NCBI RefSeq assembly: GCF_015100155.1
Contig: NZ_JACKZA010000005.1
Span: forward strand, 1 to 64,000
Length of the DNA: 64,000 nucleotides
Direction of reading: 5' to 3'
Source: Acidithiobacillus sp. HP-2
GTDB lineage: Bacteria; Pseudomonadota; Gammaproteobacteria; Acidithiobacillales; Acidithiobacillaceae
In this document: positions 1 to 7,425 of the stretch, piece after piece
How the letters are laid out: each line of letters begins with the position of its first letter
Numbering within the stretch: the stretch's first letter is position 1
The notes under the pieces: generated by a model
Told to the model about the DNA's origin: nothing
Database searches by the model: none
Seen by the model: only the letters and a program-made list of their open reading frames with translations
Program-made: the position numbers and the translations under genes

Positions 1-346
1 CATGAGAGACGTGCCACTGTTTGTCTTCGGGATAGTCCATCCGCAACCTCCCCGCTATCTGCTACGGTGACCACTTCCTTTGCAGAATAGCGTGTGTCAC
101 CGCGAGGGTTAAAGGCGAACCTTCAGTCAACTTCCTGACTCCCTTGCGTCGGCGCCTCTGCGCTTCTTCCCGAGCGCATACGGCGTCATAGGTCTCTTCC
201 ACACGACCTCGCTGAATCTCCCGACTGATCGTGCTAGGGCTTCGGCCCAACTGCCTGGCAATGCCACGAATACTCAGCCCCTGATTCAATCCACGCTGTA
301 TCTGGTTTCGCTGATCGGGCATCAATTGCCTGTATTTTCTGGCCAT
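1..346 (-). pseudogene. IS30-family transposase, interrupted by an amber codon and cut by the window edge
   Basis: The first 94 residues form the helix-turn-helix part of an IS30-family transposase (GIARQLGRSPSTISREIQRG). The frame stops at a TAG at 62-64 directly after WSP. Reading through it, the same frame continues QIAGRL, then MDYPEDKQW, then HVSH to the window edge, which is the expected continuation (IS30 proteins read WSPEQI at this point). A single GAG to TAG change therefore explains the stop. No second frame is needed. IS30 elements are known in Acidithiobacillus (IST3091). The end of the element probably lies near 370-400, where the sequence tgttgcacttcattt resembles IS30-type termini; this part is less certain. 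Confidence 0.8.
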
Positions 347-494
347 CTCTCACCTCCGTCTGCCTTCGACCAGAGGTGTTGCACTTCATTTTAGAGCGCG
401 CCATCTTATACAGCAACCCTGTTTTTCCGATTTGCTGTCGTTCCCGTCCACCGTAACGGAGACGTTTCTTCGCACCTGATTTGGTAATTTTAAT

Positions 495-2103
495 CTGAAG
501 TTTCACCGTTTTTCCGCGAGGAAAATCGGCATGGTTAACAAAAATGTCGGTCATTAAATATCGTGATTTATTCATGAATAATACTTATTTGCGAGCTATT
601 TTGTTACCCTGTTTTTTTTGTTTTATTTCTTGTGAATCAGTTAGATAAAGGTGAACAGAACCGCCTTCCGTGATATAATGAATGTTCATTAACTCACTGA
701 TTATAAAACGCAAGAGGCCCTGTTCGATGTCCATGCTACGCGATTTACTCCTCCCTTTCCAATCGGCATTTTCTGATTCGCGACTAGGGCGCGAACGGGC
801 TCAATGGTTCCCCTTCATCCTGTTGGCTATCATGGTCCCCTTCACCTCCTCCATGAGCAGCAATCTGCTGCGCTCCCTGCAGACCCTCTTTGGTCTGGAT
901 GTGAACGCCCGCCGCTTCTACCTCTTCATGGCCTCCACCCAGCTGGCCTGGGATCGCCTCTGGCCGATTGCCTGGAATCTGATTCCGTCCCCGCTGGTCG
1001 ATGGGCGCCTGATCCTGGCCCTCGATGACACCCTCAACGACAAAACCGGCAAGCGGATCTTCGGCTGCGGCTTTTTCTTCGATCATACCGCCAAGGTGAA
1101 TCATCCCACTTATCCCTGGGCACAGAATATCGTCATGCTCGGCCTGCTCAAGCCCATCAAAGGCCGCTGGGCCTGTCTGCCGCTGGGCTGTCGCTTCTAC
1201 CATCGGCAGAAGGACATTGCGGCCGGCAAGATTAACGTCCGCCGTCATGGACGGGTGCCGGTCTTTCAGTCAAAAATGGCCCAGGCTGCGGCCATGATCC
1301 TGCCGGTGGCTACCCATTTCAGCGGCCACTCTCCTCTGATCGTCTGCGACAGCTGGTTCGGGAACAATGGCCTGTGGAAACCCCTGAATGCAGCGGAACC
1401 ATCCATCCACCTGTTGTCCCGCTTGCGCAGTAGTACGGTCCTATATGCAGAGCCAGCGGATGCGGCCCGGACCGCCAAGGGTCGGCCCCGCAAATATGGG
1501 GATCGTTGCGGTTCAGTGACTGAGCTGGCGACGTCTTTGCGGGCGCAGGCGCAAAAGTACTCGGCCCAGCTTTATGGCAAAGCGCGGGAGATACGCGCCT
1601 ATGATCAGATCTTCCTGCTCAAAACCCTGCGCTGCCCGGTGCGGGTGGTCTGGGTCTTTCGCAAAACCCAGTGGGTAGCTTTCTTCACGACAGATCTGAC
1701 GCTCTCCGTCACCCAGATCATCGAATACTATGGTGCCCGCTGGAAAATCGAGGCCGGCTTCAAAGAAATCAAACAGGAAATCGGGAGCGCCCGCAGCCAG
1801 AACCGGACCGCTGATGCCGTCACCAACCACCTCCATTTCTGCCTGCTCGCCACGACCCTGACCTGGATTTACGCCGACCGGATCAAGGCCGACCCCAAGC
1901 GCCGCCATATCGTCAAGGGACGGACCAGTTTTGCCTTCTCCGATGTCCGCAAACTGATTGCAGATGAAGCACTCTCCGACCATTTTCTGGGACTTTGGCC
2001 CCATCTCTGCCAACCCCCTCATAAATCATTCACGCAGATGCTTATGCGTATGGTGGCGTAGCATTCGGCAAACTGTATCTCATGGAAATTGGTGAAACTT
2101 CAG
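495..2103 (+). mobile_element. IS4-family-like insertion sequence with readable terminal inverted repeats
   Basis: CTGAAGTTTCACC at 495-507 is the exact reverse complement of 2091-2103. Similarity continues inward (TTTCC, then GAG, on both sides), giving an imperfect terminal repeat of about 26 bases around a single transposase gene. The element is about 1.6 kb, a normal size for IS4 relatives. The flanking bases (taattttaat on the left, gcattgatac on the right) are not a target duplication. The disrupted TauE gene is found only on the right side, so the left flank has been deleted or rearranged. A third partial copy, AAGTTTCACC, lies at 2290-2299. Confidence 0.65.
727..2061 (+). CDS. IS4-family-like DDE transposase
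   Basis: A 444-residue transposase, complete in this copy. DDE-type features can be seen: LALDDT near the N-terminal third, VCDSWFG in the middle, and the C-terminal signature YYGARWKIEAGFKEIKQ. In that signature the spacing of Y, R, E and K fits the YREK motif of IS4-type enzymes. The ATG at 727 is preferred to one at 682, because the first 15 residues of the longer reading are unlike the family. It is the only gene of the 1.6-kb element and looks intact, so the element could still be active. IS701-type relatives share this fold and cannot be excluded. Confidence 0.8.
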   Translation: MSMLRDLLLPFQSAFSDSRLGRERAQWFPFILLAIMVPFTSSMSSNLLRSLQTLFGLDVNARRFYLFMASTQLAWDRLWPIAWNLIPSPLVDGRLILALDDTLNDKTGKRIFGCGFFFDHTAKVNHPTYPWAQNIVMLGLLKPIKGRWACLPLGCRFYHRQKDIAAGKINVRRHGRVPVFQSKMAQAAAMILPVATHFSGHSPLIVCDSWFGNNGLWKPLNAAEPSIHLLSRLRSSTVLYAEPADAARTAKGRPRKYGDRCGSVTELATSLRAQAQKYSAQLYGKAREIRAYDQIFLLKTLRCPVRVVWVFRKTQWVAFFTTDLTLSVTQIIEYYGARWKIEAGFKEIKQEIGSARSQNRTADAVTNHLHFCLLATTLTWIYADRIKADPKRRHIVKGRTSFAFSDVRKLIADEALSDHFLGLWPHLCQPPHKSFTQMLMRMVA

Positions 2104-2288
2104 GCATTGATACACACAGCCAGCGCCGTCGTGCCGATAACCAGATGAGGATTGTGTACACCGACCCAATAGAGCAACAACGGAACCGCCAGAATGGAGC
2201 CACCGCCACCTATCAGCCCCAAGGAAAACCCTACGATCACACCAGCCAGGATGCAATCAATATTTTGGCCTAATGTCAATGCAATCAT
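2100..2288 (-). pseudogene. TauE/SafE-family permease, N-terminal stump
   Basis: Sixty-two residues match the start of a TauE/SafE anion permease (IVGFSLGLIGGGGSILAVPL, then HLVIGTTALAV). Complete family members have about 250 residues and 7-8 membrane helices. The frame ends exactly where the IS4-type terminal repeat begins (junction 2103/2104), with the repeat supplying the TGA. The rest of the gene is not found on the other side of the element. It was probably a sulfite or sulfonate exporter gene, destroyed by IS insertion followed by deletion. Confidence 0.75.
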
Positions 2289-2815
2289 AAAGTTTCACCA
2301 TGACTAACAATTGAATAACTTTTTTCTAATAGAAAGTAGAGCTCCCTCGTCATCTTAGGCGATGGATCTGGGAATAAGCTTGAGCAGAATCAGGTAAGCC
2401 ATACATAGTGGAGCGTTGACCATGTCTCCCATATATTTGGAGTTTATGGTTTTAATTACCGTATGTCCATGCTTCCTAATCATCTGTCTAACCCCAATCA
2501 ATCAGCGGCTGCAATTCACAATTGCTGATCCCTAGCCGTGCAAAATCAAGAATATTTCCCGACTACGCCTCAATAGCAAACTCTTTAAGAATCATATAAT
2601 CGTTATTATTCTTCAATATCATTGATATCATGCCTGTCAAACAGCTGCTATGATTGGTCCCAATTCCGTAGAAGCCAGCATCAGAACTCTCCACCTTTGA
2701 CTGCATCAATAATATTGTCTTTTTAATCTACCAGTAATTTAAATATCTTTATTCCACGACATGGTGCGGTAGAACTGAAGCTGATAGTTGGCTTATAATT
2801 CATCAATTAAAATAA
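2289..2815. other. 527-base AT-rich stretch without a recognisable gene
   Basis: All six frames are broken by frequent stops and no codon pattern resembles a known family. The stretch separates the TauE stump from the rhodanese gene, which is transcribed towards it. It may be degraded coding sequence left by IS activity, but I could not recognise any remnant. Confidence 0.5.
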
Positions 2816-3235
2816 TCATCTCCTTTTAACGCTAAAAATATCAGTCTGGATTTTATTTAGGTTATATCCGTCTGCTACCCAAAGAGGAATCCCTCCCTTT
2901 AAATAGCTGACATCGACAAATTCCATCTCTTTGAGCGCCAACGCTGCCAATGAAGATCTACCTGCAGATGGACAGTCACAGATGCAACAGATTTTCATCT
3001 GACGCGCGGGAGCAAGCAATTTGTGGTGACCTCTGAATTTTAGATCAGCGGCCATCTCTATGATACCTCGGGGAATTGCTATAGCACCCGGAATACTCCC
3101 ATGAGATAGCTCATCCGCTTCTCTGACATCTATCACGATTATGGCTTTGCAGAGGATCAGATGATGCAGCTCGTTGGGCATCATCCCATGGATTGCTTCA
3201 TGCGCCTCGTATATGAGGCTTTTCAACGTAGACAT
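2816..3235 (-). CDS. rhodanese-like domain protein
   Basis: A single rhodanese domain of 139 residues. The family's IDVREADELSHGSIPGAI motif is present, as is a six-residue active-site loop CPSAGR that starts with the catalytic cysteine (about Cys88) and is followed by SSLAALAL. Such proteins carry sulfane sulfur, which fits a sulfur-oxidising host, though the substrate cannot be read from sequence. No signal peptide is seen, so it is probably cytoplasmic. The start is uncertain: an ATG at 3325 would add 30 residues with no clear ribosome site, and the ATG at 3235 lies just before the conserved domain. The gene is AT-richer than the conjugation locus. Confidence 0.7.
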   Translation of the reverse strand: MSTLKSLIYEAHEAIHGMMPNELHHLILCKAIIVIDVREADELSHGSIPGAIAIPRGIIEMAADLKFRGHHKLLAPARQMKICCICDCPSAGRSSLAALALKEMEFVDVSYLKGGIPLWVADGYNLNKIQTDIFSVKRR

Positions 3236-3398
3236 ATCATCACATAGGTAGTAGGATTCATTTGTAAATAGTACAGGAAATAGAAAAATTTTTCGAGATG
3301 GTTGAATATCAAATTTAAGCATCATAATTTCGGTTGCTTACATACACTAGTTGCTCCTTATTTAGGTATTGTTCATTATTTTAAAAAAGGATGGCATC

Positions 3399-3959
3399 AT
3401 GAACATAACACCACCAGATTTAACGACGATTATCAAGACAGAACAACATCATCTCGGAAAATATACTTTAGTGGTAGGTTTAATCTTGATTGTAATCGGC
3501 ATTTTCGGCTTGCTCAGTCCCGTGATTCTTTCCGCAGCAACTGATGGCATCCTGGCGGGGATTCTTATTCTTGGTGGCGCAGTATGGATAGCTCATAGCT
3601 ATCAACTGCATGCGCATGGGCTTGGAGACTGGCTCAGACCGCTTCTTTTGCTGATAACCGGAGCTATTATGGTAGCCCTTCCGGCCGCTGGCATCGCCAG
3701 CATTGGCTTGCTTTTTATTCTGTATTTCTTTATTGACGCTTACCGTAATTTTACGCGGCCCAAGATGTTGAGTGGAGTCGGACGTGGCTGGTTTTTTTTC
3801 AGCGGTATTATCGATGTGTTGATTGCGTTGCTTTTTATCGTCACCTGGCCGCAAGGTTCACTGATACTGGTCGGTATTTTTGTCGGGGTGAACCTTATTT
3901 TTGATGGAATAATCTTGATAATAGTGCGTAATGGTATCATCGGACTAACAAAGTCCTAA
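3399..3959 (+). CDS. HdeD-like (DUF308) membrane protein
   Basis: A 186-residue, very hydrophobic protein with about six membrane helices and the repeated GGAVWIAHSY / GVGRGWFFFSGIIDVLIALL pattern of the HdeD family. HdeD in E. coli supports acid resistance at high cell density; a similar role is plausible here but inferred. The ATG at 3399 is chosen because AAAAGG precedes it at a good distance. The ClC gene follows by 31 bases on the same strand, so the two are probably co-transcribed as an acid-stress pair. Confidence 0.75.
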   Translation: MNITPPDLTTIIKTEQHHLGKYTLVVGLILIVIGIFGLLSPVILSAATDGILAGILILGGAVWIAHSYQLHAHGLGDWLRPLLLLITGAIMVALPAAGIASIGLLFILYFFIDAYRNFTRPKMLSGVGRGWFFFSGIIDVLIALLFIVTWPQGSLILVGIFVGVNLIFDGIILIIVRNGIIGLTKS

Positions 3960-3990
3960 AGAATAACCAACCATTGTTGTGTCTGGTTCC

Positions 3991-5712
3991 ATGAATAAAC
4001 TTGTCCGTATGTTGCGGCAACTTTTTTATCCGCACGTTCACACCCTCGATTCAACCGGCCTTAGTTTCAGTCCAAAATTTTGGCTGCTTATTGTGTTTAC
4101 CGGTATCGGTGCTGGGTTGGGTGCAGATTTTTTGATGTTCCTACTCTCCACGGTTCAACATCTCAGCTACCACTACGCACATGGATATTTTCAGGTGGCG
4201 GCAGAGCATGTCTCCGGCTTACATCGCTTGGGCGTATTAATTTCTGCCGGAGTATTAGCTACCTTTGCAGTCTGGCTGTTACGCAGATTGTCGCATGGTG
4301 CCAATAGTGATGTAGTTCACGCTATATGGTTTCAATCTGGAAGCGTGAATTTTTGGCATACCATCGCTCAGGCAATACTTTCTATGACCATCGTCGGCAT
4401 GGGCGCTTCCCTTGGCAGGGAAGGAGCACCCAAACAGGTAGGAATGGCAATCGCTAGCCTGCTTTCACGGTGGGGAAGGCTCTCATCGACAGAGACGCGT
4501 TTCCTCGCCGCCTGCGGAGCCGGCGCAGGGATGGGAGCGGTTTATAATGTTCCACTCGGTGGCGCGCTTTTTGCGCTGGAAGTCCTGCTGGGTTCAGTGA
4601 CTTTACCTCTTCTATTGCCCGCCATTACCACGGCATTGATTGCTACTGCAGTATCCTGGATCACTCTTCCTGACCAGCCCACGTACACACTTCCGATTTA
4701 TACGTTTCATTTCGGAGAACTGTGCTGGTCGCTCCTATTTGGACCATTAGCCGGCGTTATGTCTGTTTTGTTTGTTCGTCTCATTATATGGGCGGATCTC
4801 CATAAGCCTCAGTCGGGATGGTTTATGTGGGCACCCCTGCTTATGTTTACCCTGCTTGGGATATTAGCCATTCCTTATCCACAACTCTTAGGAAATGGAA
4901 AGGATGTCACTGAGTTTGCTTTTAATAGTCAACTTCCTTTACTTCTAATGCTTACTCTTGTCGTGTTAAAACCCTTGGTGACGGCAGGGTGTCTTGGAAG
5001 TGGTGCCCCGGGTGGTCTTTTCACACCCAGTATTACCTATGGAGCGGTGTTAGGAGGATCAATGGGTGATTTGTGGTCTTTGATCTGGCCTGGAGCGGCT
5101 ATTGGAAGTTACGCCGTAATTGGCGCGGGTGCTTTACTCGCTGCAACGATGCAAGCGCCTCTGGCCGCCATAGTTTTGCTGCTGGAGCTCACGCACAATA
5201 CTATGGGCATTATGATTCCTGTTCTGTTAGCCATAGTATCCGCTGTTTTCACTGCTCGCCTGTTAGATAAGCGGTCTATTTATTCTGGCCCTGCCGGTAT
5301 TGAGCCATTCATTGAGCAAGTCTCTACGCACCCAGTACATACTGCATTTGATGACCTGATCACGCCGTCATTTCAGAATATCGTGCCGATCTCTGCCAGC
5401 TACAGCCACCTTGTAAAGTTGATGGGTACTGACGATCCCCCGCACAATTTCTATGTGGTGGATCACAGCGGTCAACTCGCCGGTATGATTTTTTCGAAAA
5501 ATCTAAGAACTGCGGACTTGCTGACGCGTACCTTGAATGTTGCAGCGGCCGACGATTTGAAAATACCAATTACCGCTATTCGATCTGATCAGAGCCGTAA
5601 AGAGGTCATCGATCTTCTTGATCAACCTTATTTTTCCGAGATGCCAGTGATTGATTGTGTCAACAAACGATATATAGGTGTTGTCAGGTCATCTTCGATA
5701 ATCTGTAAATAG
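3991..5712 (+). CDS. ClC-family chloride channel or H+/Cl- exchanger with CBS domains
   Basis: A 573-residue ClC protein. The motif GREGAPKQVG carries the gating glutamate, and GSGAPGGLFTPSITYGA forms the second part of the ion pathway. About 420 residues of membrane helices are followed by two CBS-like segments (SFQNIVPISASY, then KIPITAIRSDQS), which usually bind nucleotides and regulate the channel. In acidophiles ClC exchangers help remove protons or balance charge; here that is inference. The ATG at 3991 is used; a GTG at 3979 would add four residues. It follows the HdeD-like gene closely. Confidence 0.85.
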   Translation: MNKLVRMLRQLFYPHVHTLDSTGLSFSPKFWLLIVFTGIGAGLGADFLMFLLSTVQHLSYHYAHGYFQVAAEHVSGLHRLGVLISAGVLATFAVWLLRRLSHGANSDVVHAIWFQSGSVNFWHTIAQAILSMTIVGMGASLGREGAPKQVGMAIASLLSRWGRLSSTETRFLAACGAGAGMGAVYNVPLGGALFALEVLLGSVTLPLLLPAITTALIATAVSWITLPDQPTYTLPIYTFHFGELCWSLLFGPLAGVMSVLFVRLIIWADLHKPQSGWFMWAPLLMFTLLGILAIPYPQLLGNGKDVTEFAFNSQLPLLLMLTLVVLKPLVTAGCLGSGAPGGLFTPSITYGAVLGGSMGDLWSLIWPGAAIGSYAVIGAGALLAATMQAPLAAIVLLLELTHNTMGIMIPVLLAIVSAVFTARLLDKRSIYSGPAGIEPFIEQVSTHPVHTAFDDLITPSFQNIVPISASYSHLVKLMGTDDPPHNFYVVDHSGQLAGMIFSKNLRTADLLTRTLNVAAADDLKIPITAIRSDQSRKEVIDLLDQPYFSEMPVIDCVNKRYIGVVRSSSIICK

Positions 5713-5890
5713 CTATTCATCGTAATCCATCTGGCTAGCCGCACCGGGGTGAACGTCAGTCAGTTTGTAGCGCGAGGAGATTCGACCGCTATCATCATCC
5801 GCGACTACGTATGCATACACATCCCACCACCTGAGCGCCCCAGCCAGTCAGGTCCAGTCCAGAAGGACGCAGGCGGGCTGAGCATAAAAC
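5713..5890 (-). pseudogene. possible gene remnant beside the ClC gene
   Basis: On the minus strand one frame reads KPFYAQPACVLLDWT, stop, LAGALRWWDVYAYVVADD, then SGRISSRYKLTDVHPGA up to a TAG next to the ClC stop codon. The composition looks protein-like after the internal stop, but no start codon or known family is visible. It may be the decayed end of a gene. This is a weak call. Confidence 0.25.
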
Positions 5891-5912
5891 GGCTTGCGGC
5901 CTGATTCATGGC

Positions 5913-6359
5913 TCATTCCGAACAGCGCATACATTGCACCTCATACCGTTTGATCCAGGCCTCCAGTGCTTCAATAGCTTCACTACCGGTTTTGACGTTG
6001 TCCAGGGCATGTTGGGGATCATCCGGTTTGATGCGGGCAATCCAGGCGTCTTTGTAAGGATCAATATTGATCAGGTGCGGGTCTTCCAACAATTGCTCGT
6101 TGCGGGCAATGACTTCACCGGCAAAGGGCACGGGTACGCCGCCCGCCCATTTGCCACTTTCCAGCGTAGCCACATGCCGTCCGGCCTCCAGATGTGTACC
6201 GATCTTTTTAATACGGGCTTTTTGCAGGCGGCCCGACATGGTCTGCGCAGGGTCTGTGACGCCAATCGTCAGCGTACCGTCTTCTTCCGGACGTACCCAG
6301 ACATAATCGAGATCATAAAATAGGTCTTCAGGCAGTTCACAACCATTATATTCACTCAT
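5913..6359 (-). CDS. GcvH-like lipoyl-carrier protein
   Basis: A 148-residue protein with the H-protein fold signature: VWVRPEEDGTLTIGVTD near the start, the ESGKWAGGVPVPFAGEV segment whose lysine sits where lipoyl-lysine is found, then the turn NEQLLEDPHLIN. No P, T or L subunits of glycine cleavage are nearby. In sulfur oxidisers GcvH-like lipoate-binding proteins (LbpA) work with the sHdr system, so a role in sulfur metabolism is possible, but no sHdr genes are in view. Its ATG overlaps the hemerythrin stop (ATGA), so the two are translationally coupled. Confidence 0.75.
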   Translation of the reverse strand: MSEYNGCELPEDLFYDLDYVWVRPEEDGTLTIGVTDPAQTMSGRLQKARIKKIGTHLEAGRHVATLESGKWAGGVPVPFAGEVIARNEQLLEDPHLINIDPYKDAWIARIKPDDPQHALDNVKTGSEAIEALEAWIKRYEVQCMRCSE

Positions 6360-6814
6360 GATGTGGCCTCCGCCTCAAAGTCGAGAATACGTTTTCCCGC
6401 AGCTTCACCCTGATCCGCCAACGCGCTAGCCAGATAGGGATAAAGTTCGGTTTCTTCCTTGGCATCATGTTGCTTGAGTATGGTTTGGACGGTACTCAGC
6501 AGATCGTCAAAGGTCTCGGCATCCTGATCCGCAATGGCTTCCGCCATTTCTTCAAAAAACACCCGCAGATCCTGATGCCCCTTGCGAAGTAGCGCGGTCA
6601 GAGGATGATCTTCGCCACCTTCCTGTAGCTCGAAGGCAGGGAATAGGGTGCTTTCCTCCACGACCATATGACCATCGACAATCCCATGGCGAAAGGCTTC
6701 CAGGAACTGCGCAGCTTCCTGCCACGCATCTTTGCCGACAGCCTGGGCACTCTGCTCCAAAAGTTGATCCAGGCGTTCATGGTCATGTTGCATGATCTGA
6801 TCTATGGGTGTCAT
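6356..6814 (-). CDS. hemerythrin HHE-domain protein
   Basis: A 152-residue four-helix protein. Metal ligands expected of HHE proteins are visible: IMQHDHERL, the HGIVDGHMVVEESTLFPAF segment, GHQDLRVFFEEM and QHDAKEETELYPYL. Such proteins bind a di-iron centre and oxygen or NO. The ATG at 6814 is chosen over a TTG at 6826 because GGAG stands six bases before it. It overlaps the GcvH-like gene by four bases, suggesting a shared redox or sulfur-related role. Confidence 0.8.
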   Translation of the reverse strand: MTPIDQIMQHDHERLDQLLEQSAQAVGKDAWQEAAQFLEAFRHGIVDGHMVVEESTLFPAFELQEGGEDHPLTALLRKGHQDLRVFFEEMAEAIADQDAETFDDLLSTVQTILKQHDAKEETELYPYLASALADQGEAAGKRILDFEAEATS

Positions 6815-6899
6815 GACATTCTCCAAAAAGGTTGCGGTGTGTTTCTACGGGACATGAACATGGCCGAAGCTTTGTTCAAGCGTATTCAGGAGCTTGTGT

Positions 6900-7148
6900 T
6901 CATTGGGCGCCGAGCATTTTCAGCACTTCGCCCAGAGGCTGTGCGCCCACTGTCTTCAGGGCACCGTCCACGACAATGGCCGGGACCGTTTTAATGCGCA
7001 GATTGCTGACGATTTCGCGCCCCTCGCGATCCGCCACATCCAGTACCTGCAGTTCCATCGGCACCTTTTCTGCGGCTTCTTTCCACACGGCTTCAGCCTG
7101 CGGGCAAACCGGGCACCATTTCGAAACCAGAATTTGTACTTTCATCAT
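6900..7148 (-). CDS. small thioredoxin-like protein with CPVC motif
   Basis: An 82-residue single-domain protein beginning MKVQILVSKWCPVCPQAEAVW, with the redox motif WCPVC near residue 12 and the cis-proline context TVPAIVVDG. Its size and motif position fit the glutaredoxin-like/thioredoxin-3 group. No signal peptide is seen, so it is cytoplasmic. The first in-frame codon is a TTG; the next ATG at 7148, preceded by GGGGA, is the better start. It is the first gene of a minus-strand trio with hemerythrin and the GcvH-like protein. Confidence 0.75.
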   Translation of the reverse strand: MMKVQILVSKWCPVCPQAEAVWKEAAEKVPMELQVLDVADREGREIVSNLRIKTVPAIVVDGALKTVGAQPLGEVLKMLGAQ

Positions 7149-7164
7149 CAAATCCCCAACATAA

Positions 7165-7425
7165 AAAAGACGATCATGTCGCGAATCAGCGTAGCATTGC
7201 TAACCATCGGGCGCAAAAACGTCAAAATGGATCTGTGCATAGAACAAACCCCTGTCCATCTGGCAACCAAGAAGGGTTAAGAGGCATAAAAAATTAGCAA
7301 TCAATTTAAGCTATGGCTTTTTTGTGACTAAAATACGAGATACGCTGACGCCTTATGACTGGTAAGTTTTAGGAAATCATACGCTGCAGATTGTGGGTTG
7401 CAGCAACTTCTGAGAACATAAAAAC
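7165..7425. other. divergent intergenic region
   Basis: About 260 bases between the minus-strand thioredoxin-like trio and the plus-strand GGDEF-EAL gene. It must hold the promoters of both units. I could not pick out a confident -35/-10 pair or an operator. Confidence 0.4.

Noticed and set aside
234-575. 113-codon minus-strand frame between IS30 and IS4-type elements
   Set aside because: It crosses the inferred ends of both insertion sequences, and its composition is not protein-like past the first 60 codons.
784-1248. Long minus-strand frames inside the transposase gene
   Set aside because: They are antisense shadows of the transposase with GC-biased composition and no family.
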